A stretch of 21,564 bases of DNA from JAEDES01 sp045649455 (lineage in GTDB: Bacteria; Bacillota_I; Bacilli_A; RF39; UBA660). Made by a program: the position numbers and the translations under genes. The notes under the pieces were generated by a model that saw only the letters and a list, made by a program, of their open reading frames with translations, was not told the DNA's origin and ran no database searches. The stretch is taken from the NCBI GenBank assembly GCA_045649455.1, contig JAZRPV010000046.1, positions 1 through 21,564 of the forward strand, written 5' to 3'. Shown piece after piece: positions 13,423-19,928 of the stretch. The first letter of the stretch is position 1. Every line of letters begins with the position of its first letter.

Positions 13423-14698
13423 GGGTGGGTATGATTTTATACCTAGAGAACAAAAAATTAGAAATTATATAAATGATACTTTAAGAGAGGTTTTTGAATC
13501 TTATGGATATTTACCTATAGAAACACCAATTCTATGTTATTTTGATATACTTGCAGGTAAATATGATGAGAATAATGATATTTTAAAAGAAATTTATAAA
13601 CTAAAAGATCAAGGTAATAGAGATTTAGGACTTAGATATGATTTAACTGTTCCTTTTGCAAAGTTTATTGCACTTAATAAGAAAGAAATTAAACTTCCTT
13701 TTAAGAGATATGAAATTAATAAAGTTTTTAGGGATGGACCAGTAAAAGTTGGAAGAGATAGAGAATTTACTCAATGTGATGTTGATGTTGTGGGACTTGA
13801 TGGTCAAGGAATTGAAGCAGAACTTTTAAATTTATATGTAAGAGGTTATTCTAAACTTGGTATTGATATTATTATTAAATATAATAGTAGAAAATTAATG
13901 AGTGGTTTAATAAAGGAAGCTGGTGTTAATGATGAAGATATTTCAGCGGTTATTACAATACTTGATAAGATTAAAAAGATTAGTAGAGAAGAAATTATTA
14001 ATTATTTAAGTGAACTTGGTTTAAATATGGGAGTGATTGTTTTATTACTTGAATATTTTACTTTAAGTATGGAAGAAATTAATAAGAAATTTAAATATTC
14101 TTCTAATGAATTAGTTATTGAAGGGATGAAGGAGATTAATGAATTAGAAAAATATATTATTGGTATGGGTATTGATAAATATTGTACATTTGATTCGTCT
14201 TTAGCACGTGGTCAAGATTATTATACTGGTAATGTATTTGAAGTGTATGAAGCGAATGGTTTACTTACATCATCTATTGGTGGTGGAGGTAGATATGATA
14301 AGATGATTGGAGAATTTATTGATGATGGAGAAGTTTATCCAGCAGTTGGGGTAAGTTTTGGTTTAACTTCATTATATGAATTATTAAAAAATAGAGAAGA
14401 ATTCTCTAATGAATCAATGATTGATATTTATATAATTCCAATTAATACAGAAATAGAAAGTTTAATTTTAGGAGAGAGATTACGTGATCTTGGATATAAA
14501 GTTGATCTTGAGATGAATGGTAAAAAGATAAAGAAGTCTTTAGATTATGCTAATAAAGAGAAGATTCCATATGTAATAATTTACGGAGAAGACGAAGTAA
14601 ATAATAAGTGTTTTAAAATTAAAGATATGTTTAATAATAAAGAGATTGAAGTATCATTTGATAATATTTCTGATTTAAAAAAAGTATTAGGTATCTAA
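13403..14698 (+). CDS. hisS: Histidyl-tRNA synthetase
   Basis: 431 residues, close to the usual ~420-430. Class II synthetase that charges tRNA-His in the cytosol. Visible motifs: VKGGYDFIPRE at the N-terminus, LRYDLTVPFAKFIA, motif 2 YEINKVFRDGPVKVGRDREF, the His-specific motif LARGQDYYTG (Arg269; usual form RGLDYYTG), GGGGRYDKMIG, the motif 3 segment AVGVSFGLTSL, and a C-terminal anticodon-binding domain from about residue 345. In motif 3 the usual Arg of GLER is Ser323, so the ATP site is unusual or this is a divergent subgroup. The HisZ paralogue is unlikely because the RG.DYYTG motif is kept. The start is inside the preceding gene. It is controlled by the His-codon attenuator at 11809-11970. 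Confidence 0.93.
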   Translation: MKIQNVKGGYDFIPREQKIRNYINDTLREVFESYGYLPIETPILCYFDILAGKYDENNDILKEIYKLKDQGNRDLGLRYDLTVPFAKFIALNKKEIKLPFKRYEINKVFRDGPVKVGRDREFTQCDVDVVGLDGQGIEAELLNLYVRGYSKLGIDIIIKYNSRKLMSGLIKEAGVNDEDISAVITILDKIKKISREEIINYLSELGLNMGVIVLLLEYFTLSMEEINKKFKYSSNELVIEGMKEINELEKYIIGMGIDKYCTFDSSLARGQDYYTGNVFEVYEANGLLTSSIGGGGRYDKMIGEFIDDGEVYPAVGVSFGLTSLYELLKNREEFSNESMIDIYIIPINTEIESLILGERLRDLGYKVDLEMNGKKIKKSLDYANKEKIPYVIIYGEDEVNNKCFKIKDMFNNKEIEVSFDNISDLKKVLGI

Positions 14699-14708
14699 TG
14701 CTTTTTTT
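14683..14708 (+). terminator. Intrinsic terminator of hisS operon
   Basis: AGTATTA / TAATGCT stem (7 pairs, one G-U), loop GGTATC, then seven T. The 3' arm includes the stop codon of hisS. Confidence 0.8.
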
Positions 14709-14716
14709 GTTATACT
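14708..14716 (+). promoter_or_regulatory. Extended -10 promoter fused to a terminator
   Basis: TGTTATACT: the T of the TG is the last base of the terminator T run. The -10 (14711-14716) ends 17 bases before the ATG at 14734. Confidence 0.45.
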
Positions 14717-14733
14717 AATTTTAGGTGATTCGG

Positions 14734-15216
14734 ATGAATTTTTATAAGAGAATAGTTGAAAATGATAAATATGAATTAGTACTTGAAAATGATAATGGTC
14801 AAAGTATGAAAATGCACTATGGTGGTGCGGATTTTTATTGGACTATGACTGATTATGAAGATGATAATAATTTTAAAGTTACTGAGGATGATGGCGAATT
14901 ATTTCTTGATTTAAATAAATTATTTGCTTTAGGTAAAAAGAAAGATCCTAATTTTGTTAGTGATACTATAGAGTGGGTTAGCGAAGCAAGAGAACCAGAA
15001 GTTTGCAGTAAAGTTGTTATTAATAAAAGTGATGATTCTATTGATATAAGATTTGTTAGAAATCCTGAAGATATATTCGGAATGATGGCAAGAGGATGTT
15101 TTATATCTTTTTGTATGAGTGGTAGTTCTCATCAAGAAGTTGCTTATTTATTTAGTGATATATTTATTAAATATAGAAATTTAGAAGTATATGGCGAAAA
15201 GAAATTAATTAAATAG
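14734..15216 (+). CDS. Uncharacterised cytosolic protein
   Basis: 160 residues. Start at ATG 14734 after AGGTGAT; the in-frame GTG 14725 lies inside that ribosome site. It has a beta-rich N-terminus (NFYKRIVENDKYELVLENDN), a YGGADFYWTM motif, many Asp/Glu, and a C-terminal MMARGCFISFCMSGSSHQEV segment with clustered Cys and Ser. No signal peptide or helix. It is ten bases from the ADP-ribosylglycohydrolase gene and very likely in the same operon. Family and function not recognised. Confidence 0.75.
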   Translation: MNFYKRIVENDKYELVLENDNGQSMKMHYGGADFYWTMTDYEDDNNFKVTEDDGELFLDLNKLFALGKKKDPNFVSDTIEWVSEAREPEVCSKVVINKSDDSIDIRFVRNPEDIFGMMARGCFISFCMSGSSHQEVAYLFSDIFIKYRNLEVYGEKKLIK

Positions 15217-15226
15217 GAGTGATAAT

Positions 15227-15991
15227 ATGTGGGGATCTATAATTGGTGACTTAGCTGGATCTGTTTATGAATTTTCTCAAATAAAAGAAGTTACTCCTGT
15301 TGTTGTTGATGAATTAATTAGAGACGATGCTTTTTATAGTGATGATACTATTTTAATGGTAGCGATTGTTGATGCTATATTAAATGATCGTGATTATAAT
15401 AAATATTTAAGACAATATGGATTAGAATTTATTGATTATAAACCTGATGTTACTCCATACTTTAAGACATCTTTTTCACCAGGATTTATTAAATGGCTAA
15501 AAGGAAATGAAGAAGGTTTAAGTATGGGAAATGGTGCGATGATGAGAATTGCTCCTGTAGGGTATTTATTTAATGATTTAGATACTGTTAGAGAAGAGAG
15601 TGAAAAAGCTACTGTGCCATCTCATAATAATTCTGATTCTATTAAATGTGCTCAAGTTGTTGCATCTATTATTTATCTTGCGAGAAATGGTTATTCAAAA
15701 GAAGAAATAATTGAATTGTTGGATCTTGATATTTCGTTTAAACCTTTTTCTAAATTTAATTATACTTGTAGTGATACAATTGGTAATTGTTTATATGCAT
15801 TATTTACAACTGATTCATTTGAAAGTGCATTAAGAGAAGTTATTTCATATGGAGGGGATACTGATACTAATGCATGTATAGTTGGAGGAATGGCAGAGGC
15901 ATTTTATGGAGTTGATCAATCATTAGTTGATAAGGCAAAAGAAAAGGTTCCAGATAAATTTGTTAAAGTATTAGAAAAAGCTTATAAGTAG
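15227..15991 (+). CDS. ADP-ribosylglycohydrolase family protein
   Basis: 254 residues, cytosolic. The ARH/DraG family signature is clear: MWGSIIGDLAGSVYEF at the start, FYSDDTILMVAI (metal-binding Asp pair), MGNGAMMRIAPVGY, and GGDTDTNACIVGGMAEAFYG (second metal-binding Asp/Thr group). Known members are Mg-dependent hydrolases that remove ADP-ribose from proteins, or act on related small molecules. Which applies cannot be told. The AGGAG ribosome site is just after the previous stop, and the WYL regulator gene starts eight bases after its stop. Confidence 0.9.
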   Translation: MWGSIIGDLAGSVYEFSQIKEVTPVVVDELIRDDAFYSDDTILMVAIVDAILNDRDYNKYLRQYGLEFIDYKPDVTPYFKTSFSPGFIKWLKGNEEGLSMGNGAMMRIAPVGYLFNDLDTVREESEKATVPSHNNSDSIKCAQVVASIIYLARNGYSKEEIIELLDLDISFKPFSKFNYTCSDTIGNCLYALFTTDSFESALREVISYGGDTDTNACIVGGMAEAFYGVDQSLVDKAKEKVPDKFVKVLEKAYK

Positions 15992-15999
15992 GTGGTTAT

Positions 16000-16596
16000 A
16001 TGTCTAAAATATCTAATGTAATTACAATGTTACAACTTTTAAATACAGGGAGAAAATATAGTATAAAAGAACTTTCTGAAAGATTAGAAGTTAGTGAAAG
16101 AATGATTAGAGTTTATAAAGATGAATTAGAAAAAGCTGGTATTTATGTTGATACTATTATGGGCCCTTATGGAGGATATGTATTAAGACAAAGTGTTAAG
16201 ATGCCTATACGTAAGTTTAAAGTTAATGATTATGAGATTTTAGATAAATATATTTCTTTGGAAAATGATAATTTGGAAAAAGAGAAATTAATGTTATTAA
16301 GAGATAAAATATATGGAATGTATATAAGTAATAAAAATGATGATAATATTATTACTAAAGATGATAATCAAAATAAATATAATATTTTAACTAGAGCGAT
16401 AAAAGAGAAAAGAAAAGTTAAGATTAATTATTTTTCTTATAATAAAGGAGAAAATGAAAGAGTTATTTGTCCTGCAGAAATGTTTTTATTTAGTGAAGGT
16501 TGGTATGTAGCAGCTTTTTGTTTAAAGAAGAATGATATAAGACATTTTGAATTAAAAAGAATAATTGATATTGAACTTTTAGAAGAAAAATTTTAA
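16000..16596 (+). CDS. HTH-WYL domain transcription regulator
   Basis: 198 residues. N-terminal winged helix-turn-helix (MLQLLNTGRKYSIKELSERL, then a VSERMIRVYKDEL recognition part and GGYVL wing), a linker, and a C-terminal WYL-type domain (YNILTRAIKEKRKVKINYFS ... GWYVAAFCLKKNDIRHFELKR). WYL regulators bind nucleic acid or nucleotide ligands and often govern stress, DNA damage or defence genes. By position it may control the surrounding genes (the unknown protein, ADP-ribosylglycohydrolase, SIS protein). It is shorter than many WYL regulators (~300 residues), lacking the usual C-terminal extension. Confidence 0.87.
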   Translation: MSKISNVITMLQLLNTGRKYSIKELSERLEVSERMIRVYKDELEKAGIYVDTIMGPYGGYVLRQSVKMPIRKFKVNDYEILDKYISLENDNLEKEKLMLLRDKIYGMYISNKNDDNIITKDDNQNKYNILTRAIKEKRKVKINYFSYNKGENERVICPAEMFLFSEGWYVAAFCLKKNDIRHFELKRIIDIELLEEKF

Positions 16597-16603
16597 GTAG
16601 ACG

Positions 16604-16652
16604 AAATACTTCCTACTTGAGTGATAAATTTTACTCATAGGAGGTATTTTTT
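16604..16652 (+). promoter_or_regulatory. Hairpin burying the ribosome site of the SIS gene
   Basis: AAATACTTCCTA (16604-16615) pairs with TAGGAGGTATTT (16638-16649) over 12 pairs (one G-U). After a two-base bulge, TGAGT pairs with ACTCA, closing a ten-base loop. The TAGGAGGT ribosome site is entirely in the 3' arm, three bases from the ATG. The stem is also followed by six T, so it could act as an intrinsic terminator for the WYL transcript. Translational control and termination cannot be told apart here. Confidence 0.75.
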
Positions 16653-17570
16653 ATGAGAGAAAATATGCATGATAATTTTAGATTACTTGAAGCAAGAGTA
16701 CTTGATACTCTTGAGAAAACTGATTTAGAAAGGATTAAAGAAGAATTAATAAAGATTAAGGGCCCAGTTATTTGTACGGGAGTAGGTGGATCTAGTGTTG
16801 TTAGTGAATATGCGAGTAAAGTATTAAATCAAAAGAATGGTATTGTTACTGATTGTTTAGAAATGAGAGATTTAAATTATAAGAATTTAGATGGTTATAG
16901 TAGTGTTCTTGCTTGCAGCTACAGTGGTAATAATTACGGAGTAGAGACTGCTTTTAGAAATAATTTAGAGAAATATTTACTTTCTACGGGTGAGATTCCT
17001 GGAGTTCATAATTTAACTTATGGTAGTGGTTTTCATAAGGAAGACAGTTTTATATCTTTAGGGGCAACATTAATGCCTATGAGTATTCTTTTAGCTTATT
17101 ATTTAGATGGTAATGTTGAATTGATAAAAGAAATACTTAATAGTGATAGTGATTTTGATATTGATCTTGAACAAGTATATGAAATTATGAGTGGTTATGA
17201 GAGCAGCAGTGCGGCAAAATATATGGAATCAACAATGACAGAATCTGGAATAAGTATTCCGGTTGTTCATGATAAGTATAGTTATTGTCATGGAAGAAGT
17301 ACTATGTCACATCATAATGATCATAGTTTAATTATGTTTAATAGTGGCAATGAACTTGATCAGTTGTTACTTGATATACTTGGAGAATATTATAAAAAAA
17401 TAATATGTATAGATTCTAGGTATGGAGATTCTGTTATAGATGATTTTTATTATACTTATATGATGATGCTTTTAAGTAAGAAGATAGCAGAAGTTAGTGA
17501 TAATGATTTATCTAGAGTTAAATATTCTCCAGCTACTAAAGTTTTATATAAGTATAAAGGTCAAATGTAA
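16653..17570 (+). CDS. SIS-domain (sugar isomerase-like) protein
   Basis: 305 residues, cytosolic. SIS fold is indicated by VICTGVGGSSVVSEYASKVL near residue 40, a second strand-loop with the phosphosugar-binding ACSYSGNN, and a later GRSTMSHHNDHSL segment rich in His that may form part of the active site. SIS domains bind phosphosugars in isomerases, deglycases and regulators; the substrate is not determined. No HTH (RpiR-like) domain is fused, and the HTH-WYL regulator is the gene before. Start ATG lies three bases after a hairpin that hides its ribosome site. Confidence 0.82.
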   Translation: MRENMHDNFRLLEARVLDTLEKTDLERIKEELIKIKGPVICTGVGGSSVVSEYASKVLNQKNGIVTDCLEMRDLNYKNLDGYSSVLACSYSGNNYGVETAFRNNLEKYLLSTGEIPGVHNLTYGSGFHKEDSFISLGATLMPMSILLAYYLDGNVELIKEILNSDSDFDIDLEQVYEIMSGYESSSAAKYMESTMTESGISIPVVHDKYSYCHGRSTMSHHNDHSLIMFNSGNELDQLLLDILGEYYKKIICIDSRYGDSVIDDFYYTYMMMLLSKKIAEVSDNDLSRVKYSPATKVLYKYKGQM

Positions 17571-17579
17571 ATATATGTA

Positions 17580-17617
17580 AAAGACTAAAGATTTAATCTT
17601 TAGTCTTTATTATTTTT
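17580..17617 (+). terminator. Intrinsic terminator after the SIS gene
   Basis: Near-perfect palindrome AAAGACTAAAGATT / AATCTTTAGTCTTT (17580-17608) with a T-rich stretch after it, interrupted by A. Confidence 0.75.
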
Positions 17618-17627
17618 ATAATATAAT
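17617..17627 (+). promoter_or_regulatory. Overlapping -10 boxes
   Basis: Two TATAAT hexamers share a base (17617-17622 and 17622-17627) upstream of the ATG at 17651, whose GGAGGT site is at about 17638. No good -35 is seen. Confidence 0.4.
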
Positions 17628-17650
17628 ATTAATAGTTTGGAGGTAGTATT

Positions 17651-18445
17651 ATGAGTAAAGAATTTGTAGAAAAAGATAGTAAAGTAGGTTATATAATTAC
17701 TATTATTATTTTAGTATTAGCAGTTATAGGACTTGGTGGATTTATTGGATATAAATATTATTTAGGTAATGATAAATGTAATGCTCCTATAGAAAAAGTA
17801 GAAGAAAAAACTGAAATTTATGAATTAACTTATTCAAAAGCAGAAGATTATATTGAAAAGATTAAATTATATAATAATGAATTTTATAATAATTTTTTAG
17901 TTAAAAATAAAGAAAATATTACTAATGATGAATATTTAACATTTGCATATAAAATGATTGATTCTACTGGTGTTGTTACAAAGGAAAAAGTAGAAGATGT
18001 GTTACATAAATACTTTGGAAAAAATGTTAAATTTAAACACGATGATATTAAATGCTATGCAGGAGAAGTTGTTTATACATATGATGAGGCAACTGGATAT
18101 ACTAAGAAAGAACATAATGGACATGGTGGCCCTGGCTTTTTAGAAAGTGAAGTATTTTATGTTTCTTCAGAAGTTAATGGTAATAAAGTAAAATTTATTA
18201 CAAAGAATCTTTATGAAAGATTTTGTAGTGATATATGTGGTCCAATGGATGCTTACTATGGTAGAGTTGATGATGTGTTTGAAAATAAAAATGCAGTATT
18301 AAAAGCAGAAAATGGACAAGAAGAAGCTAAAATTACTCGTTGGAATAAAGATGAAGTTTTAGAAAAAGTACCTGAAACTACATATAATTTTATTATTGAA
18401 GATAATGGAAACTTTTATTTAGAAAGTGTTTCAATTAGTAAATAA
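17651..18445 (+). CDS. Single-pass membrane-anchored protein, unknown
   Basis: 264 residues. A short charged cytosolic start (MSKEFVEKDSK) is followed by one membrane helix (IITIIILVLAVIGLGGFIGY) and an outside domain of about 215 residues. That domain has four Cys (in KCN, IKCYAG, and RFCSDICG, the last with a pair), a HNGHGGPGF loop and a beta-rich C-terminus ending FYLESVSISK. The Cys pair suggests a disulfide or metal site. No family recognised. Transcribed as a single unit between two terminators. Confidence 0.78.
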   Translation: MSKEFVEKDSKVGYIITIIILVLAVIGLGGFIGYKYYLGNDKCNAPIEKVEEKTEIYELTYSKAEDYIEKIKLYNNEFYNNFLVKNKENITNDEYLTFAYKMIDSTGVVTKEKVEDVLHKYFGKNVKFKHDDIKCYAGEVVYTYDEATGYTKKEHNGHGGPGFLESEVFYVSSEVNGNKVKFITKNLYERFCSDICGPMDAYYGRVDDVFENKNAVLKAENGQEEAKITRWNKDEVLEKVPETTYNFIIEDNGNFYLESVSISK

Positions 18446-18470
18446 GGCAATTTAAATTATTGCCTTTTTT
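18444..18470 (+). terminator. Intrinsic terminator
   Basis: AAGGCAAT / ATTGCCTT stem, loop TTAAATT, followed by T; begins within the stop codon. Confidence 0.88.
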
Positions 18471-18482
18471 ATTTTATTTATA

Positions 18483-18488
18483 TATAAT
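18483..18488 (+). promoter_or_regulatory. -10 box of the secreted protein gene
   Basis: TATAAT 22 bases before ATG 18511. The TAGGAT ribosome site begins near the predicted start of transcription. No -35 recognised. Confidence 0.4.
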
Positions 18489-18510
18489 TTTTATAGTAGG
18501 ATGTGGTTAT

Positions 18511-19320
18511 ATGAATTTTAGAAATAAGAAATTTTTATATATTGTTTTAACGATTATAGTAATATCAATATTTACATTAACAGTGGTTTATGCGGCATTA
18601 AGTACACAATTAACAATTGCAGGTAATGCTGATGTGGTTGGGTCTACATGGGATGTTCATTTAGCAAATCCGATTGTAACTAATGGTAGTGTATCTGATA
18701 CTTTACCAACGATTACAGAGTCTTCCAAGGCTACTTTTAATGCTACATTAAGTGTACCGGGAGATTTTTATGAATTTACAATTGATGTTGTTAATGATGG
18801 ATCTATTGATGCGATGATTGATAGTGTAGTAAAAACTCCAGAGTTAACTACAGAACAAGCAAAATATTTTAATTATGATGTTACTTATCATAATGGGGAA
18901 AGTATTACTACTAAGCAATTAGTTAATAGTGGTTCATTTGTAAGATTAAAAGTGAGATTAGAATATAAGAAAGATTTAACAGCAAGTGATTTACCAACTT
19001 CTTCAGTTAGTTTATCTTTAGGGTTTACTTTAGTTTATTCTCAAGCTGATGGTAGTGGTACTGATGTTGATAATAATGGAATATTTGCAATTAATTTTGA
19101 AGTACTTGATAAATCTTATTCTATATCTAAAGAAATGACATGGTTAGAATGGTTAGCAACTCCTGATGGAATATCTTCTGGAATATATCTTGATGATAAT
19201 TGTATGTGTGATCCAAAAATGAATAATCTTATTGTAGACTCTAGTGGAAATATTATTGAACCTACTGATTATATTACTAGTGCTTCATTCACATATAGTA
19301 ATAGAATATCTTGTAGTTGA
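18511..19320 (+). CDS. Secreted TasA/SipW-type surface protein
   Basis: 269 residues. Start at ATG 18511, which has a ribosome site; a longer open frame from 18460 begins inside the terminator and would add a second hydrophobic stretch. The signal region FRNKKFLYIVLTIIVISIFT is followed by VVYAALSTQLTIAGNADV, the same arrangement as YSAINSTMTIKGDAYARV in the two proteins at the left of the window and typical of SipW/TasA-type exported proteins. A beta-rich domain then carries a repeated-looking LSVPGDFYEFTIDVVNDGS. The C-terminus carries the KEMTWLEWLATPDG motif, matching EGMTWRDWVDSSY in the BspA-like protein. Three Cys lie near the end. Likely part of an extracellular fibre or matrix; no direct proof. 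Confidence 0.8.
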   Translation: MNFRNKKFLYIVLTIIVISIFTLTVVYAALSTQLTIAGNADVVGSTWDVHLANPIVTNGSVSDTLPTITESSKATFNATLSVPGDFYEFTIDVVNDGSIDAMIDSVVKTPELTTEQAKYFNYDVTYHNGESITTKQLVNSGSFVRLKVRLEYKKDLTASDLPTSSVSLSLGFTLVYSQADGSGTDVDNNGIFAINFEVLDKSYSISKEMTWLEWLATPDGISSGIYLDDNCMCDPKMNNLIVDSSGNIIEPTDYITSASFTYSNRISCS

Positions 19321-19323
19321 TTG

Positions 19324-19349
19324 AAGATAGATTTTGTCTATCTTTTTTT
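19324..19349 (+). terminator. Intrinsic terminator
   Basis: AAGATAGA / TCTATCTT stem, loop TTTTG, then a T run, just after the TGA stop. Confidence 0.88.
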
Positions 19350-19369
19350 ATTTTTTATATCTATCTTTT

Positions 19370-19390
19370 TATAATTTAGTGTGATATGAT
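19370..19390 (+). promoter_or_regulatory. Promoter region of the lipoprotein gene
   Basis: Two candidate -10 boxes: TATAAT (19370-19375) and TGATATGAT (19382-19390, extended). A small stem GTAATC / GATTAC (19398-19412) stands in the predicted leader, upstream of the GGAGAG ribosome site. Confidence 0.4.
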
Positions 19391-19427
19391 TGTTTTGGTA
19401 ATCGTAGATTACTGATAGGAGAGAAAT

Positions 19428-19886
19428 ATGAAAAAAATATTTTTAGTGCTTCTAGTTATGGTAGCATGCTTCGGACTTACAGGATGTGGTAATAAGAACA
19501 TCGAAGGTAGTTTAGAAGAAATTATGGAAAAAGTTTATGCTGGAGTTCCAGATGATCAAAAACCAATGATGCTTACTAATATGGAAGTTACTGAAGAAAC
19601 TGTAGAAGGATTCTTAGGAACAGATAAGATCGAATACAAAGAAGCTTTAGCTAGTGAATCTGGAGTTGGTTCTATTGCTCACTCAGTTGTTTTAGTTAGA
19701 ACTAAAGATGGTGCTGATGTAGAGAAGATTAAAGAAACAATTAAAGAAAAAGTAAATCCTCGTAAATGGATTTGTGTTGAAGCTGAAAAAGTTTATGTTG
19801 AAAGCAAAGGGGATTTAGTCATATTAATTATGAGTAATAAAGACTTAGCTGAAAAACTAAAAACAAATTTTGAAAGTTTAAAATAA
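19428..19886 (+). CDS. Predicted lipoprotein, function unknown
   Basis: 152 residues with a lipoprotein signal (KKIFLVLLVMVACFG, then lipobox LTGC with Cys20). The mature ~130-residue domain has EGSLEEIMEKVYAGV, a GTDKIEYKEALAS segment and a Lys-rich helix (VEKIKETIKEKVNPRKWICV). It looks like a small alpha/beta fold, not one I can name. Codon choice includes more C-ending codons (TTC, ATC, TAC) than neighbouring genes, which may mean higher expression. It is the only gene between its promoter and terminator. Membrane-anchored, facing outward, by inference. Confidence 0.82.
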   Translation: MKKIFLVLLVMVACFGLTGCGNKNIEGSLEEIMEKVYAGVPDDQKPMMLTNMEVTEETVEGFLGTDKIEYKEALASESGVGSIAHSVVLVRTKDGADVEKIKETIKEKVNPRKWICVEAEKVYVESKGDLVILIMSNKDLAEKLKTNFESLK

Positions 19887-19889
19887 AAG

Positions 19890-19912
19890 AAGTCTTCATT
19901 TGAAGACTTTTT
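19890..19912 (+). terminator. Intrinsic terminator
   Basis: AAGTCTTC / GAAGACTT stem, loop ATTT, T run. The AAGGAG ribosome site of the next gene begins six bases after it, leaving no space for a separate promoter. Confidence 0.87.
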
Positions 19913-19928
19913 CTTATAAGGAGAGTTT

